Notes under the pieces: generated by a model
The model's database searches: none
The model's input: the letters and a program-made list of their open reading frames with translations, nothing else
What the model was told of the DNA's origin: nothing
Shown here: piece after piece, positions 21,646 through 34,300 of the stretch
Layout: each line of letters opens with the position of its first letter
How positions within the stretch are numbered: position 1 is the first letter of the stretch
Made by a program: the position numbers and the translations under genes
NCBI RefSeq assembly: GCF_022682495.2
Contig: NC_071390.1
Span: 173,067,220 to 173,131,219, forward strand
Reading direction: 5' to 3'
DNA from: Desmodus rotundus
Lineage: Eukaryota > Chordata > Mammalia > Chiroptera > Phyllostomidae
Length of the DNA stretch: 64,000 nt

Positions 21646-22079
21646 TTGCTATTGATAACAGTGCCCAGTCTCAGCAGCACTGTGTAGGTTTTCTGCATCA
21701 CTGGGTAGACTTGCCCCTGGAGGGTGCTTAGCAAGTGTGCTCAGTGTGTACAACGTCCTACAGAGCCCCACCGGTCAGTTGGGAGCCTATAGGACTGCTC
21801 TGCTGGGCAGCTCCTGATGAAATGTACCTTGAAGAGACAACCTACTTCCAGAAACAAGCTGTGCCTTGGGAGTAAGTGATGAGCAGGAGGAGGGAAAGAG
21901 CAGGGAAGGTGGGTGAGTTTGTGTGGGCTCTCTACTTTGGTGGGGGAGGGCTCCAGCACTTGGTTAAACATGTCTAGGTTGTCATCGCTTTGGCAATTAG
22001 GGTGAGAAATGATATTACTACTAAAATGCCATCTTGTTTGGGGGCAGTTCCTATTGGACTACATTTTAGGAAAGCTGTG

Positions 22080-22310
22080 TTGTTCAGGGAGGGGCTCTGA
22101 CACCTTGGTTCAAATCCAGCCTCATCTTACTACTGCGTGATTGCCAAATCACGCAGAAGTCACTTTGTAAACATTAATGGTCTCAATGGAAAAGTGAGGT
22201 TTTGGTCAGGAAAAGTGAGAGTTTGATGACATAATACATGTAAAGTTCTTAGCAGAGTTTCTGGCACCATGAACCTGCTCCCAAAACAGCTATTATTATT
22301 CGATTGAATT
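22080..22310 (+). mobile_element. MIR SINE carrying an internal palindrome
   Basis: Sense MIR: 'ggctctgacaccttggttca', 'aatccagcctcatcttacta', 'atgtaaagttcttagcagag', and a 'ctattattatt' 3' end. Where MIR normally reads 'gctgtgtgaccttgggcaa', this copy has the perfect palindrome at 22133-22156. Confidence 0.65.
22133..22156. repeat. Perfect 10-bp inverted repeat, 4-base loop
   Basis: CTGCGTGATT at 22133-22142 and AATCACGCAG at 22147-22156 are exact reverse complements around 'gcca'. The only CpGs in the MIR copy's core are those in the two arms. Confidence 0.9.
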
Positions 22311-22714
22311 CCGATGAGCACATTGCAGCCTCTAGATTGAGACCCAGGGCAATTCAGATACAGTTGTCATTAATCTTTTATTGTTGTTTGGAATTTCAGG
22401 TTTGATGGGTGCCAGCAGTGTCCTATCACACCCTTGTCCTTTCACCTTGACTTCCGTATTCTGTCTGGAGTAAGGATTTCTGGCATGACCTTACATGTTT
22501 ATAGTCACACTAGCAAAAGACTATTTACTCTCTTTCCCTCTGTGGCTGCTGGGGGAACATTTCACTCTCCGGAAGAAGCAAGTTGTTTGAGGACATGTCA
22601 TCACTTTTCCTAGCGTTATTTTGCCCCCGTTTTTCTTGATTAAGTCCCATTAGACAGTTTGAAGAACCGCATGTTGGTCCTTCAAATATCAGTCCTAGGG
22701 AATCATTTCCACAC
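22311..22714. other. Intronic sequence, nothing identified
   Basis: I see no clear repeat or coding sequence. Confidence 0.4.
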
Positions 22715-22734
22715 TCATTTCTCTTTTACATTTT

Positions 22735-22944
22735 TTAAAGATAAGGTTTTAAAAGATTTTATTTATTTATTTATTTTTTTAGAGAGGAGAAAGAAAGAGA
22801 AACATCCATGTGTGGTTGCCTCTCATGCACCCCCTACTGGGGACCTGGCCCACAACCCAGGCATGTGCCCTGACTGGGAATCGAACCAGCACCCCTTTGG
22901 TTCACAGGCCAGCACTCAATCCACTGAGCCACACAAGCCAGGGC
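22735..22944 (-). mobile_element. VES-type tRNA-derived SINE, full length, with perfect TSD
   Basis: On the minus strand it starts with the head opposite 'cacacaagccagggc', followed by box A opposite 'ccactgagcca' and box B opposite 'gggaatcgaacca'. Next come the VES body opposite 'ccctactggggacctggccc' and an A/T-rich tail opposite 'ttatttatttatttttt'. A perfect 20-base target-site duplication flanks it (22715-22734 and 22945-22964), showing insertion by L1 machinery and fairly recent age. Confidence 0.92.
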
Positions 22945-23599
22945 TCATTTCTCTTTTACATTTTCTTCCCACCTCCCTTTTTTTCTGATCTCTCTGATAG
23001 CATTGCCTGATTGACTACACTCTTTGGTTTTGACCTGTAATGTGTTTTTCTGTGTTGTGTGTGGGGATGTGATCCCTAAGGTGGAGAAATTCTATGAGGC
23101 CTACGAAACATCGCCCCCTCTGGTTACTAGTTTCCCCCTGTTTTTTAGTGGTTCACCTCATCCAGCTGTGCTTTTATTGTGTTTGCTATAAAGGCACTTT
23201 GAAAGCATTTTTCCCCAGTTTCTCTTTCTCTCTTTTAAATATATTACATGATTAAAGATAGATTCCTGGGGAAATCAGTCCTTTAATATATGCATAGGTG
23301 TTTGGGCACCACACCAAATAACTACTGTGGCATGAATGTGGCCATTTAAAAAAGTTATGTTCAAAGAGCGGCCCTGCAGCCCACAGGAGAAGGGATTGAT
23401 TCCAAGGCCAGAAGTGTGAGTATGAAGAGAGAGCCCACCTGAGACCTGGAAGGGCGCAGGTTTGAGTAGCTGGCGCTGAAGATGCCCATCTTCTCCAAGC
23501 GAGATACACTAGCTAGTCCTGGGGAATCTCCCTCCACAAAGTCACTTTGTTCCTCTAAAAAGTCCTCCCTTATTTTAAATTTTTTTAATTTATGGAAGT

Positions 23600-23870
23600 A
23601 GAAGTGAAAATCGTGAACTTTGGATCCACAGGAATTTAGTTTGAGTCTCTTCTCTACCACAGCTGTGCAGTGGTAGGGTCCTGACGTCACGTTAGGCATG
23701 TTGCTCAAACTCTTAACCTCAACTTCTTCGTGTGTAACCTCATGGTAATAATACCAACATCATAGGGTCCTTGTGAAGATTAAATTAGATTAAATAACAG
23801 AACCCTAGCTTGGCGGTGCCCATGGAAGGCACACAATAAGTACTTATTGTATGAATGAATGAATGGATAA
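23600..23870 (+). mobile_element. MIR SINE, near full length
   Basis: Sense MIR: 'gaactttggatccacaggaa', 'tttgagtctcttctctacca', 'gttgctcaaactcttaacct', 'ataataccaacatcataggg', 'cacacaataagtacttattg'. It ends in a GAAT run. Confidence 0.75.
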
Positions 23871-25385
23871 ATGACTAAGGGAATGAGTTAAACCTATGAT
23901 ACACCAGTCACTTGGATTCAAATAGAAGATAGTTCCCATGATTCGTTCAGTCATTTGGCACATAGCAGGAAAAACTCTGGCTTTGGTCAAAGCCACATCA
24001 CTTCTGTCTTTTTTCTATATGGACACCTTAAGAATTGAGATGGACATCTTAATCAATTGGGAGTAAAACTAATATTAATAGAAGATGATGATTTAAACAA
24101 ACAAGTCCCAAACTATTATATTACAGTTATGACACCTGTCCAACAGAGGATTAGGATTCTGTGACCTGCTTTGTTCAGAGAGCAAGAAGCTGTGGAACAC
24201 TTACTGAGTGCTGGCCACTGCTCTGGCTACCTTTGGTCTTGATATCTTTATTTACCAAGGCCAAGGAAATGAACTTCAGTTCCATTCAAAAATATATCAT
24301 AGAGAAAAGAATGCACTGCGTCCAAGTGGTCCTTGATGGCCAGTTGCTGGATGATTGTGGCATTTTCATTGAGTGGTGGCACAAACGTCTTCATCTCAGA
24401 TGACTCCAGAAAATGGTTTCCTTTCCATGGGGCTGCACTAAATGGTTTCTGGATGGCTCTCGCCTCTGAGCTTGTGGTTTTAGTGAGTGAAGCTTTTCAA
24501 TAGCAGCCTTCATTCAACTGGCCAGATTTGGAATGAATTAAATTAGACTAATGCAGCCCATCATTCAAAGTTCCCTTGTTCCTGCACTCACTCTTGGATT
24601 CATTCATTCAGAAGTCACAGAGTTGTTGCTATTTGCCAGATGTTGTCATAGCGAGGCCTACAGTTCCTTGAGAGAAAGGCAATTCCTCACAATTTTTTCA
24701 TTTGCTTTTTTATTTTATTGTATGCAAAACTCTTACCTGAAATTAAGACAATCAGCTAAGTTGTTCCAAAAGAAAATATTCTTGGTATATTAATATTCAG
24801 TACAAAACCCGGGACTAGTTACAAAAAAGACTGGAGAGAGAGAAAGCCTACAACTGATCGATGGACTGATAGACTTTGAGGGGAAAAGGAAACTGAATCT
24901 CTGCCCTTTTGTGGTTCCAATTGATGATATCAAGAGTTGCAAATTGGCCATCACATTAGATTGAGCAGACATTCCACTCCCTCCTTGCTAATAAATACCA
25001 CACTAATGATTATATGAGATAATGGACATAAAAGTACTTCGAATGAATTTAAAGTGCTCTACAAGTCGAAGGTATAATTAGCACCATATTTGTAATTGGT
25101 CTTTAGGATTTCATGACTTTTTGTTTTCCTTTTGTAAGTCAAGCTATTAAGAAACCTGGGAGGATTGTTGGGTTTCTCCTGGAGAGAAGAGTCTTTGTTA
25201 AATACACAGGCTTGAGAAGACAGACCTGTAACCACCCTTAAATGCTAAGTTGCGGTCTGAGTGATGTGCTAACCAGGAGATGGACAGTTGGTGGTGTTTC
25301 TGAGGCTCTGTGTGACTATGATTTCTATGGGGGTTCTGGCGCATGCATTTCCTGACTCTTGGTTTCATAGAATATGCTCCTACTT
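23871..25385. other. Intronic sequence, no gene seen
   Basis: AT-rich intron. Open frames near 24161-24403 and 24551-24793 have no recognisable content. Confidence 0.4.
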
Positions 25386-25397
25386 GAGACTCAAACA

Positions 25398-25617
25398 CTT
25401 CATTAAAAGATTTATTTATATATTTATTCATATTGAGAGGGGAAGAAAAGGAGATAGAGAGGGAAAGAAAGATCAATATGTGGTTGTCTCTCATGTGCCC
25501 CCAGTTGGGGACCTGACCTGGCCTGCGACCCAGGCATGTGCCCTGACTGGGAACTGAACCAGCAACCTTTTGGTTCACAGGCCCACACTCAGTCCACTGA
25601 GCTATACCAGCCAGGGC
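25398..25617 (-). mobile_element. VES-type tRNA-derived SINE, full length
   Basis: It has the same architecture as the copy at 22.7 kb: the head is opposite 'ataccagccagggc', box B opposite 'gggaactgaacca', and the tail opposite 'atttatttatatatttatt'. A 12-base direct repeat (gagactcaaaca) at 25386-25397 and 25618-25629 is the target-site duplication. A 192-codon minus-strand open frame across this copy is SINE sequence, not a gene. Confidence 0.9.
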
Positions 25618-25629
25618 GAGACTCAAACA

Positions 25630-28420
25630 TTTTAAACAGCAAACTAAAATTGCATTTATCCAACCTAAAACTCTAGGACTGTTTTTTTTTTTTTTCTTTA
25701 ATGCTTTGGGCCATGGGTTGATAGAGTTTTTCACTATGTAGTTAGTCTGCCAACCACCTACTAAGTCCAATTTCATAGGATATGTAGTACTTAGGATTGG
25801 TTAGCTAGGTACATCAATCTACTACGTATTGAATGGGTCGTAATAGACTTAATTTCAGTGAAAACCCCTGTTTATTTATTTAACCTTTCTCAAGGACTTT
25901 CCATGCCCTGCATGGTAAGAAGATGAACAGTTTCTTTCTGTGCTCTGGTGATAAGAAGATGAATGAACAAAATCTCTTGCCTTGGAGGCACTATAAGTCT
26001 AGCGAGCTATTGTTTCTAGAACCTAATCTTAGCCAGATAGTTTCATATCGATACCCTTGTTTTATGAACCTGTTTTTCATAATGCTCACCACTGTACTTC
26101 TAGACTCTGTATTCAAATATAACATTGATTTTTTTAAAACAAAAAGCATCTTGAAAAATCAGTTTAAGCTGAGATGTTTGCAGTATTTCCTTTGCACGAC
26201 ATTGGTTTGTGATGTTCTTACTTAGTGGGGTGAGCCAACGTGCAGCTTACTCTTGACTTTTGTGTAGTGTTTTGGGGTGGTGAATGCACCTTATTTATGA
26301 AAATGGGGTAAAGTAAAGCATTTGTGGAAGTCCGTTTAAATTAGCATTTTATTCTGCAACTGTATTCAGCATCGTTCAGGTGGATTTCATTAAGAATGTA
26401 GAGGCTTCGTGACAAAATCACCCATCAGGGTGTGTTTCATTGTTTATTGTGTGATCAGGTTAGTCACGTTGGAGTGTTTGAATGCAAGGCCTTACCGAAC
26501 TGGGCGCCTTCATGCATTTTGCTTTATTATTCGTTCCAAGAGAATCCGCTTCACACAACAATTTCGGTGTGCTTGTTTATTTTTATGAAGTTCGTCCTTT
26601 CCCAAGTGGTGCCGTCTTTCGTATACTCTTTGATGGGAACTTTTCTGATCTTTCACTTTTCCACAAGCCAGGAGAAGTGGAAATTGACAACTGATACTAA
26701 TCATCATTTTGAAGATCTGTAGAAGGAGGAAGTAAGGTCACATGTGAGCAAGTTCTGAGACAAGTTCTCCACATTGTCCAGAACAAAGAGACCATCACAT
26801 TATTTTTACAGACTTTTCTAAACATACATGTCGTACTTAGTCTGAATAATCTTATTTGCAATTTGTCTTTGTTTTAATTTGCAGAATACATCATTTGCTA
26901 TGCCAGGACAGGTTAGTTACACTGAGAACAATGAAAATGCAGGAGTTCTTCCAGAATCTAATCGTGAGGCAAGCCTCGTCACTAACGCCTGGGAGGGTAT
27001 TTCCTCCTAGACACATGTGATGTCTCCATGTTACTCTCGGATTCCAGATAAAATTAACCACGTGAGATGGCCCTCAGTAAAAGGATGATGATTCGTGTGT
27101 GTGTGGGGGGTGTTGCAGAAGAAAATACTCCAGAAATTGAAGTTAGTTACCTGAGAGAGGTACTCGGCCACGTACAATCTCCTCTGGAAATGTTTGGCAT
27201 GTCACATGTATGAAGTACTAGCATCTGATAAAGTCAGCTACTCTTATTCAATTGAGGCATTAAGAAAGTTCGACTTTCAAGCTTTAAAATAGTCAGTGAT
27301 AATCAACTTTTTCAAGGTTGCCTGCATAAAATAACGTCTCCACGTTCATTTGCTTCTCTTCAATAGCATCATAAGACATATGATAAACCCTGTTTGGCAG
27401 ATTCTGTAAATAAACCACTAATTACATCCTTAATAGTCCTGCATACCATCAGACACTGTGCCTGAATGTATTTCCTATAAAATGCCTTAGTACTTAGAGC
27501 TCTATTATTTTTTTAAAAAAGATGGGCCCGAAATCAGTAATTATGAGAGTTATTACTAAGGTTCACAGTAGCATGGCAGCTATATTTCACCTGATAATTA
27601 CCTTGTTAAATTAACGTCAGACCAGCACCATGCCTTACTTAAGAAAATGGTCCTCCAGCTCCATGCAGGGAGCCCCGGCTGTGGAAATAGTAAAGATTTA
27701 TTGCATCCAGACTCATCTTTGGCATTGCCTGAGCAATGTTACTATTTAGTGGAAGTTCTAAGTTGTACGTTTATCACGAGGTGTTTGTGGTGTCTGTCCT
27801 GAGGTCCCATTGTATCTCTTGACAGTTGGTGTTTCCCCTGTGTTCTTCCTGTTTTTAGCTCTGGGCTTTGTTGCCACCCAGGGCATAGTTTAATTGGCGT
27901 AATCCCCATTCGGAGCCTTCAGGAGGAAAAGGGGAGATGACCCATCCGCAGAGAAACAAGGAATGCATGTGATACCTACTGTTTCTCTTTGTACTTTCCC
28001 TAGTTTTAAGTTGAAGTTTGTTACTTCTTTCCCTTTGGAAAGGAAAAAAAAAGTTTTGTTTTTTTTTTTACAAGACCCTCTAATAGTAGCTGTGGTTTTG
28101 TCCAGATTCTAATTTTTAGTCCAAAATAAGTAATTCTTGCTACAATATCATAAATTGAAAAAAAAAAGAGTCACATACATAGTGGAGTCTTGGCCATTTT
28201 TCAAATGTTTCCCACAATAACCTTGTGGGTTGGTTAATGAGTGTGAATGACAAGCATTCAGATAGTGCCTTGCCGTTTATAAAATTCTTTCATAAATCAG
28301 GACCAGCTGTAAGTCCGTGGTGGGGGGAGGGCTGTCTTATTTTTCCCTGTATCCTCTGCGCCTGCCATGGCAGGGGATAGAGGGGAGACTCGTGGTTAAT
28401 ATTCGCTGAGCGGGACTGGC
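25630..28420. other. Long AT-rich intron segment, few repeats
   Basis: 25860-25990 looks like a decayed antisense L2 scrap. Otherwise I recognise almost nothing in 2.8 kb. Long AT-rich words such as 26330-26460 and 27540-27640 ('cacctgataattaccttgtt') have the feel of conserved non-coding DNA. I see no exon with both splice signals and an open frame. Confidence 0.35.
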
Positions 28421-28424
28421 GGTT

Positions 28425-28550
28425 AGCATCTCATTCCATCGTCAACTATGAGCCCAGAAGCAGGTGTTATATTGACTGTTTGTATTGTAGAGATGAAGAA
28501 AGAGAGGCACCTGGAGACCCAGAGCTCAGCGCTTCTGCCGTAGGCACCCA
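28425..28550 (-). mobile_element. MIR SINE fragment
   Basis: Antisense MIR wording: 'ttagcatctcattccatcg', 'tagagatgaagaaagagagg'. Decayed. Confidence 0.45.
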
Positions 28551-29384
28551 TACTGTGGCCCCTTTACCATCCTGCTTCTCAGTAGTTTTTTAAACAGTAG
28601 AGAATTTTTTAATGTTACCTGTTTGGATGGGGAAAAAACCCTAATGTCTTTCCCTGGATTCTGGAGCCATCTTCCTGGAAACAGACAGGTTAAGAATAAT
28701 TAGTTCCTAATGGCAAATTGTACTCACAGCGTATTTTTTTCATCACAGTTAAATGTGGATTGCTTAAATCCCTCCAACATTGCTGCTACAAAGCTGACAT
28801 TTATAAATTTTTTTTTTCGATGCAGTATGCGAGCCTCCATATGTCTTTCACAAAAACTCTCTATGTTTTCAGGGAATCTAAAGATTTATTTCCTTCCCAG
28901 TCCTCGTGGCTGGCATTTTCTCCAAGCCTCCCAAACTGCCAAGAGATAAACTTCAATTTAGAGGAACTGTTACATTTGTCATTGTGAATTTGCTAAACTT
29001 TGGATAAATTTGAAGATTTATGCTTATTTCCAGAGGGACCCTGAGAATATCTTTGAGGCTCAGAGAGTCCACATTTGACTTTCTTCCCACCACTCTAAGT
29101 ATATGAGGTCTTCAGCCCGTGCAGCCTCCCTGCCTGGGCGCTGGGTCTGTCACTGCCCCAGCCTGGACACATCTGCGCTGCCCGGAGCTCAGATGTGACT
29201 TACTTCTGACGTGTGAGGGAGGAGGGTCCTGTCCTTGCTTTGCGCTGTGGAAGTCGTGCGCTCTGTCTGCATTCCCAGGACAGTCCCTCAGAGAGGACCT
29301 CACAGTAACCCCGCACTGTAAGGGCAAATGGCCCAGGCCTGTGTGACACTCAAGCTTCGAAATCATGGCCTGCCTTGTCCTGCA
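28551..29384. other. Intronic sequence, GC-richer at 29115-29350
   Basis: The 29115-29350 patch carries several CpGs and overlapping open frames of 75-84 codons on both strands, with no domain I recognise. I take it as non-coding. Confidence 0.35.
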
Positions 29385-29675
29385 GGGACACCAGGATCTT
29401 GGTCATGACACCTAATCTGTCTGAGCCTCTCTAGTTCCATCTGTAAAATGAATATGATGACTCTTCGGCGTGGTATTATGGTATTTGTAAATAATACACA
29501 CATGGTCCCTGATACATGGGAGTTTATCAACAAGTGGTAGCTGTTAGAATGATTATTTATAGGTAACATACCAAGAAGTCGACTTGGCTTTGATGTGTTC
29601 AAGGTAATCCAGCTAGTTAGTGATGGAGCCTGGATTTGAATTCACACGTCTCAATTCTTAAAACGCAAGGCTCTG
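29385..29675. mobile_element. MIR fragments in both orientations
   Basis: 29395-29490 reads as sense MIR ('aatctgtctgagcctctcta', 'ccatctgtaaaatgaatatg'). 29595-29672 reads as antisense MIR ('tccagctagttagtgatgga', 'gcctggatttgaattcaca'). Confidence 0.5.
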
Positions 29676-29810
29676 CTGAGTGACTAGCTAGGTAAAAGTG
29701 CTATACTCCTTTTTATTGAATATAGTCTAGAAGTAACATAGTTTCTAGGGATGATGTATTATTTAATGTTGTTCTTTGAATCACCTTCAAAATCAAGTGC
29801 AAGAGGAAGT

Positions 29811-29852
29811 GTCATTGAATTCATCGAATTCGCATTCATCAAATTCAATGAC
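29811..29852. repeat. 11-bp perfect inverted repeat, 20-base loop
   Basis: GTCATTGAATT at 29811-29821 pairs with AATTCAATGAC at 29842-29852. Inside the loop, further GAAT/ATTC words (29826-29837) allow a small secondary hairpin. Not part of any repeat I recognise. Confidence 0.85.
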
Positions 29853-29904
29853 GTGAAAAAAATTGGAGACGACCCACTTGGTGCGTGTTTTAATTTTCTA
29901 TTGC

Positions 29905-30395
29905 AGCCTATCAAGGTTCCACAAACTTAGTAGTGGAAAACCACACACACATATGATGTTGCATTTTTCTGTGGGTCAGGATCCAGGCACTGGTTAACTG
30001 AATCCTCTGCCCAGTCTCACAGTTGGGACTGCGATTCCCTCTGAGACTCTGAGGTGGTGGCAGAATTTTGTTGCAGGAAGGTGTAGAGCAGAAGATCCCA
30101 CTTTCCTACTTACTGTTCACTGAGACTGATTTTAGCTCCTCGGAGCCTCCTGCTGTTCCTGGGCATGTGCTTCCCTGCACACTGTAGCAGCTTGATGTTC
30201 CAAGGGAGGCGGGAGAATCTCTCACCTGAGGAGGCCAGGCCCACCCAGGGTAATCTCTCTTTTGGTGAACTCAAAGACCTCACCTTAGGGACTTTCATTA
30301 CAGCTGCACAATGCCTGTGCCATCTGATGTAACATAATTAGGGAGTGATGCCTCAGCGGAATCACAAGCCCCTCACACGCAAGGGGAAGGGATCG
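29905..30395. mobile_element. LTR-like old repeat (MaLR type suspected)
   Basis: The wording 'ccacaaacttagtagtggaa', 'tctgtgggtcaggatccagg' and 'ccaagggaggcgggagaatc' belongs to a widespread old mammalian LTR-like repeat. The region 60090-60525 shows the same opening words. Family and strand are not certain. Confidence 0.4.
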
Positions 30396-31080
30396 TGCAG
30401 GGTGCTCACACCATGGGAACCTTGAGAGCCTTCCTAGAATTCTGCCTCCAGGGCTACTGGCCAAGTGCATCGTTATGCACAGGGCTTCCTGATAGGTGTC
30501 ATCAAACAAGTGTAAAGTGGCTTGTGACTTTGAGAAGACAGGTCATTTTCTCCTGGGGGCCTTGGGAGGCATGGCAGAGGTGGTGCACAGAATTGGGGAG
30601 ATAGAGGCAGAGATGAGTGGGGGCAGTGAGCGAAGCATAGAGGAGAAGAGGCGCATCACACGAAGGCCAGGACAGGGGCTGGGGCAAAGGCTGGCAGTCT
30701 GCTTGGGCTGGAACTCGGCTTTAAGGAACCTCTCCACAGTTTTTCAGAGACTGTTGGTTTTCAAGGACCCAAAACCTGTAGAGCATGGGATGGGGACTGT
30801 CTGATTCCATGAATGTTCTTTGCTTTGTAATGTGCTCATCAGTCAGGGAAGGGAAAGTCTGGCCTGGCCACATGCCCTTTGTTTGTGGGGCTCAGAATCC
30901 TCTTTGGAGGCTTCTGCCCTGCATCTGGGAGTAGAGTGGTGAGTCTGGAAACATGGGCCCAGTTCTGCGTGCTTCACATCAAAGCAGCTGGAGGTGGCTG
31001 GAGGTAAAAGAATCCAAAAGTCGTGCCGTGCAAGAAACGGTGCAGTGACTCAGCCCGTGTCTATCCAACAGGTACACGCT
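30396..31080. other. Intronic sequence, purine-rich, nothing identified
   Basis: A 102-codon plus-strand open frame (30496-30804) overlaps minus-strand frames and has no domain I know. I take it as chance. Confidence 0.35.
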
Positions 31081-31385
31081 GTGTTCCTCTGTGCCCTCAA
31101 ATCTGCTTCCGCTCTGGGGACCCAGCAAACAAGACAGCCCTCGTGAACATTCTAATCTAGACTCTAGGTTCTAGACAATTCTAGGTAATCTAGACTTTAG
31201 TTTCTCAAGATTGCGAGCTAATAGCTAATAAAGGAAAGGTGCTCTCGTTATTAAGTCATTTCAGTTGTGAGAAGTGTTATGAGAAAAATATATGGGATGC
31301 CATGAGGGCAAATCGGGGGCATAAACCAATCTCTCCAGGGGAGATAATGGGTGGGTGGGGGGTCAAGCTACACCTGTCTGAGGTG
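31081..31385 (-). mobile_element. L2 LINE fragment, antisense, decayed
   Basis: Recognisable points are 'cagcaaacaagacagccctc' and 'aagtgttatgagaaaaatat', the antisense L2 order. A short TCTAGA-rich imperfect repeat (about 31153-31197) lies inside it. Confidence 0.4.
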
Positions 31386-34300
31386 GTTGCAAAGGGTGAA
31401 ATCTAGGGAAAAAAATGTACCTGGGGGAAGAGACAAATGAAAGTGAACACAGATTGTCGTGTAACTATCGGGCAGACAGGGTGATGACGTTTCAATTCAG
31501 ATTCGGGAAAGAGTGCTTTTCTAGCTGGCATACCAGTTCTCATTCTTCGCAGCCCTCCTCTCTCCCCAGTTCTCTCTGGAGAATTAATGGATCCCTTCTC
31601 TCTATGGCTCACACATCTGTGATGGCAGAACTGTCCTAGTTCATGGTCCTAGTTTACACGACGCTCAGCCGGGGCCTCGCTGGAGGTGTCTTCAGATGGT
31701 GATTAGAGCCCTTTCCTCTTGTAGTCTCCAGCACCGGGCACCTCGCCTGACTGCGGGGCTGGCGCTCAATAGCATTGCTGAATGGACACGCTAGACCTAG
31801 CTGGAAGGGGTGGAAGAGGCGTTGGGCTAGACCGTCATGCTTTAAAAGGAAGACCTTCCAGAACTCCAGGGAAGTGAAACGGTCTGCCCGGGATGGAGAG
31901 GCAGCGCTCGCCACCCTTGGAGGGGACAAAAGGCCCATAATACCGTGTATCTGAATGTGAACTAAAATAGAATTTGAGAAACTTGATTATAACTACTACC
32001 CATTATCAAATTATGTTTTCGATGCTGATTACTTGAGAAAGTTAATGAACTTTTTCAAGGGCTTGATTTGGGTTTACAAGTAGCACTTCTGATGGGGAGT
32101 CTTTCCTGGCCATATGTTCCTGAAATGTGCAAAGCATTCTGGTCTCATGAATGTTACAATCAGGATGTCGAGGATGGGATTTTTTTAAACTTTAAGTAAG
32201 ATACATAGGTTACATTGAGGTAGTCCAAGCAGTTACTGGGACTGAAAACTGTGGAACTATGAATGAAAATATGTGTGTAGGGCAGAGTAATTGTGTGCCA
32301 TGTAGTATAGAAGGGAAGTGCATATTCATACACATCAATCAAAAGTCACTGAGAACACAGTTCTCCGATGGCAGAGAGAAGCCTAAGGAGCGGGTACGCC
32401 CCAGAGGTCCGTGAGTTACGTTACAGCAGCATCCCATTAACATCAAACAAAAATCAAACAGATGCGGAAAGTTCATGAGTGAGCGCCTGACACTCTGGCT
32501 TCAGCAGCAGTAAGGACAGAGGTGACGGAGGGACAATCTAAAGACCAGTTCACACTGCCAGAGGTCTGGTGGGATTGATCCCATGGGCAAAGAACAAAAG
32601 ATTTGTAATGTAGCTAAGCAACTGTTACCAGAAAATGCATCATGGTAGACCCAGGCTCACAAGTGGCCTGTTCAGGGCAGGGTCAGCCGGCAACACACCC
32701 AAATACAACAAGATTAAAGAAGAATTTAAACATGTGGGTTTGTGCCAGGAGACAGAATGATGAAAGCTGTCTCTTAGAGAATCACAAACAAAGCTGATGT
32801 GTTTCAAATGGAGGGTGTCATAGTTTAGTGCTAATAAAATAAAGCCAAGACATATTTACTGGGGTCTTATAATGGAATCTGTGGTATCTCTTTCCCATCT
32901 CCAATTCCAAGTATTAAATTTAAAATTTTTTATTTTCCTTAATCATGTGAAATGAATGATGTTATCACATGATTCCCCTATCTCATGTTCCAGAAACCTC
33001 TCTCACATAATCCAACAAATGAACACATGGTTTTCAATGCATTTTCATTATAATTTTTAAAAGTATGACACTTCAAATTCAGATATAAAATGTGATTAAC
33101 AAGTAAGTTGCTTTAGTGTATGTTAAAGTCATAACAATTTCTCTTTTTTTCTTTTCTGCTTTGCACTTACTGTCTACACCTTCTCCAAAAAAATTTATCT
33201 GCATAAGAAAATTTAAAATATTTATCATCAAAAGGAATTCTAGAAACTGATAGTGAGTTCAAAAATCAGGCTTTTGAAGGAAGATTATTTTGAGGGTTCC
33301 CTACAGAGGTTTAGTTAAACAGAGGCCCAGTTGAAAACACCATTCGGTGGGACTGAGTGGCAGTCTCTCTTGTTCAGTCTTTCTCTCCCCCTCTTTCTAA
33401 ATTAAGTTCTAATTCTTTCTCTGTCACAAAGGTTTTGGGACAGACATTCCAAAATAATAGGGAATTTCCAAATTAAAACAATTGGGTCTAGAATTTTTAA
33501 CCGCTCCCTTTATTAAAGCACTCTATATTGCTTGAAACATCAACCAGCTTGAACTCAGGTTTTCCTACACTATGGGTAAATATTCCATGATAAGAGTTTA
33601 TTCAGTATGGGGCTGCGAGTGCTGTTTCATCTATTTGCATATTTATTCATTCTACACTTAACACTCCTAAGATTTGTTCATTAATTATTGAAATTTTCAA
33701 GTAAGCATGGACTTTGTAGAGCAAAATATGAATTAATTTTATGTAGTGTAGGAATAACATCACAAGCTGTCCAGACTAGGTGATAACTTCTAATCTTGGA
33801 CAATGCATCATGGGAAGGCTGCAGTAAAATAATGTCCAGTGTTCAAATCTCTTTGTATATATCTTATTAGTAAGTAGTCCTCCTTCCTCTTCATTTAAAA
33901 AAATGCAATCATATTTTCATCATTTTGTTCTCACCGTGATGCAAGTTGTATCATCGCTTTGGGTGGGTGGGGAGGAGGGTGAGGTACAATTACGGATCAA
34001 ATGACAGAGCGTGTGAAATGCCTGAACTCTGTTTTCCTGACAGTCTTCCTGAGTAACATGTCCCATATTTAGGGCATGTCCCTCCCAAACAGTGGACTGC
34101 ATCAGATTACGATGCCCCTGGTTGGGTCTTTGAAAGGGAGCCCCTAAATCATGTGGTTTGGACTCTACCCCTGCCACTTTCTAAACATAAGTATTAAACT
34201 AAACTGAATGTGAATTAGAATCTGTTAAACATGTGTGTCTGAGGGCCAGTGGGAGCAGGTGGTTAGAGGGGACAATTCTTACCCAGAGCCGAGGTTCTAG

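Noticed and set aside
22735..22944. tRNA gene suggested by box A and box B words
   Set aside because: The tRNA-like head is continuous with the VES body and tail and is flanked by a target-site duplication; it is a SINE.
25198..25776. 192-codon minus-strand open frame, the longest here
   Set aside because: Its middle is the translated VES SINE (25398-25617) and the ends are unique intron; no protein family features.
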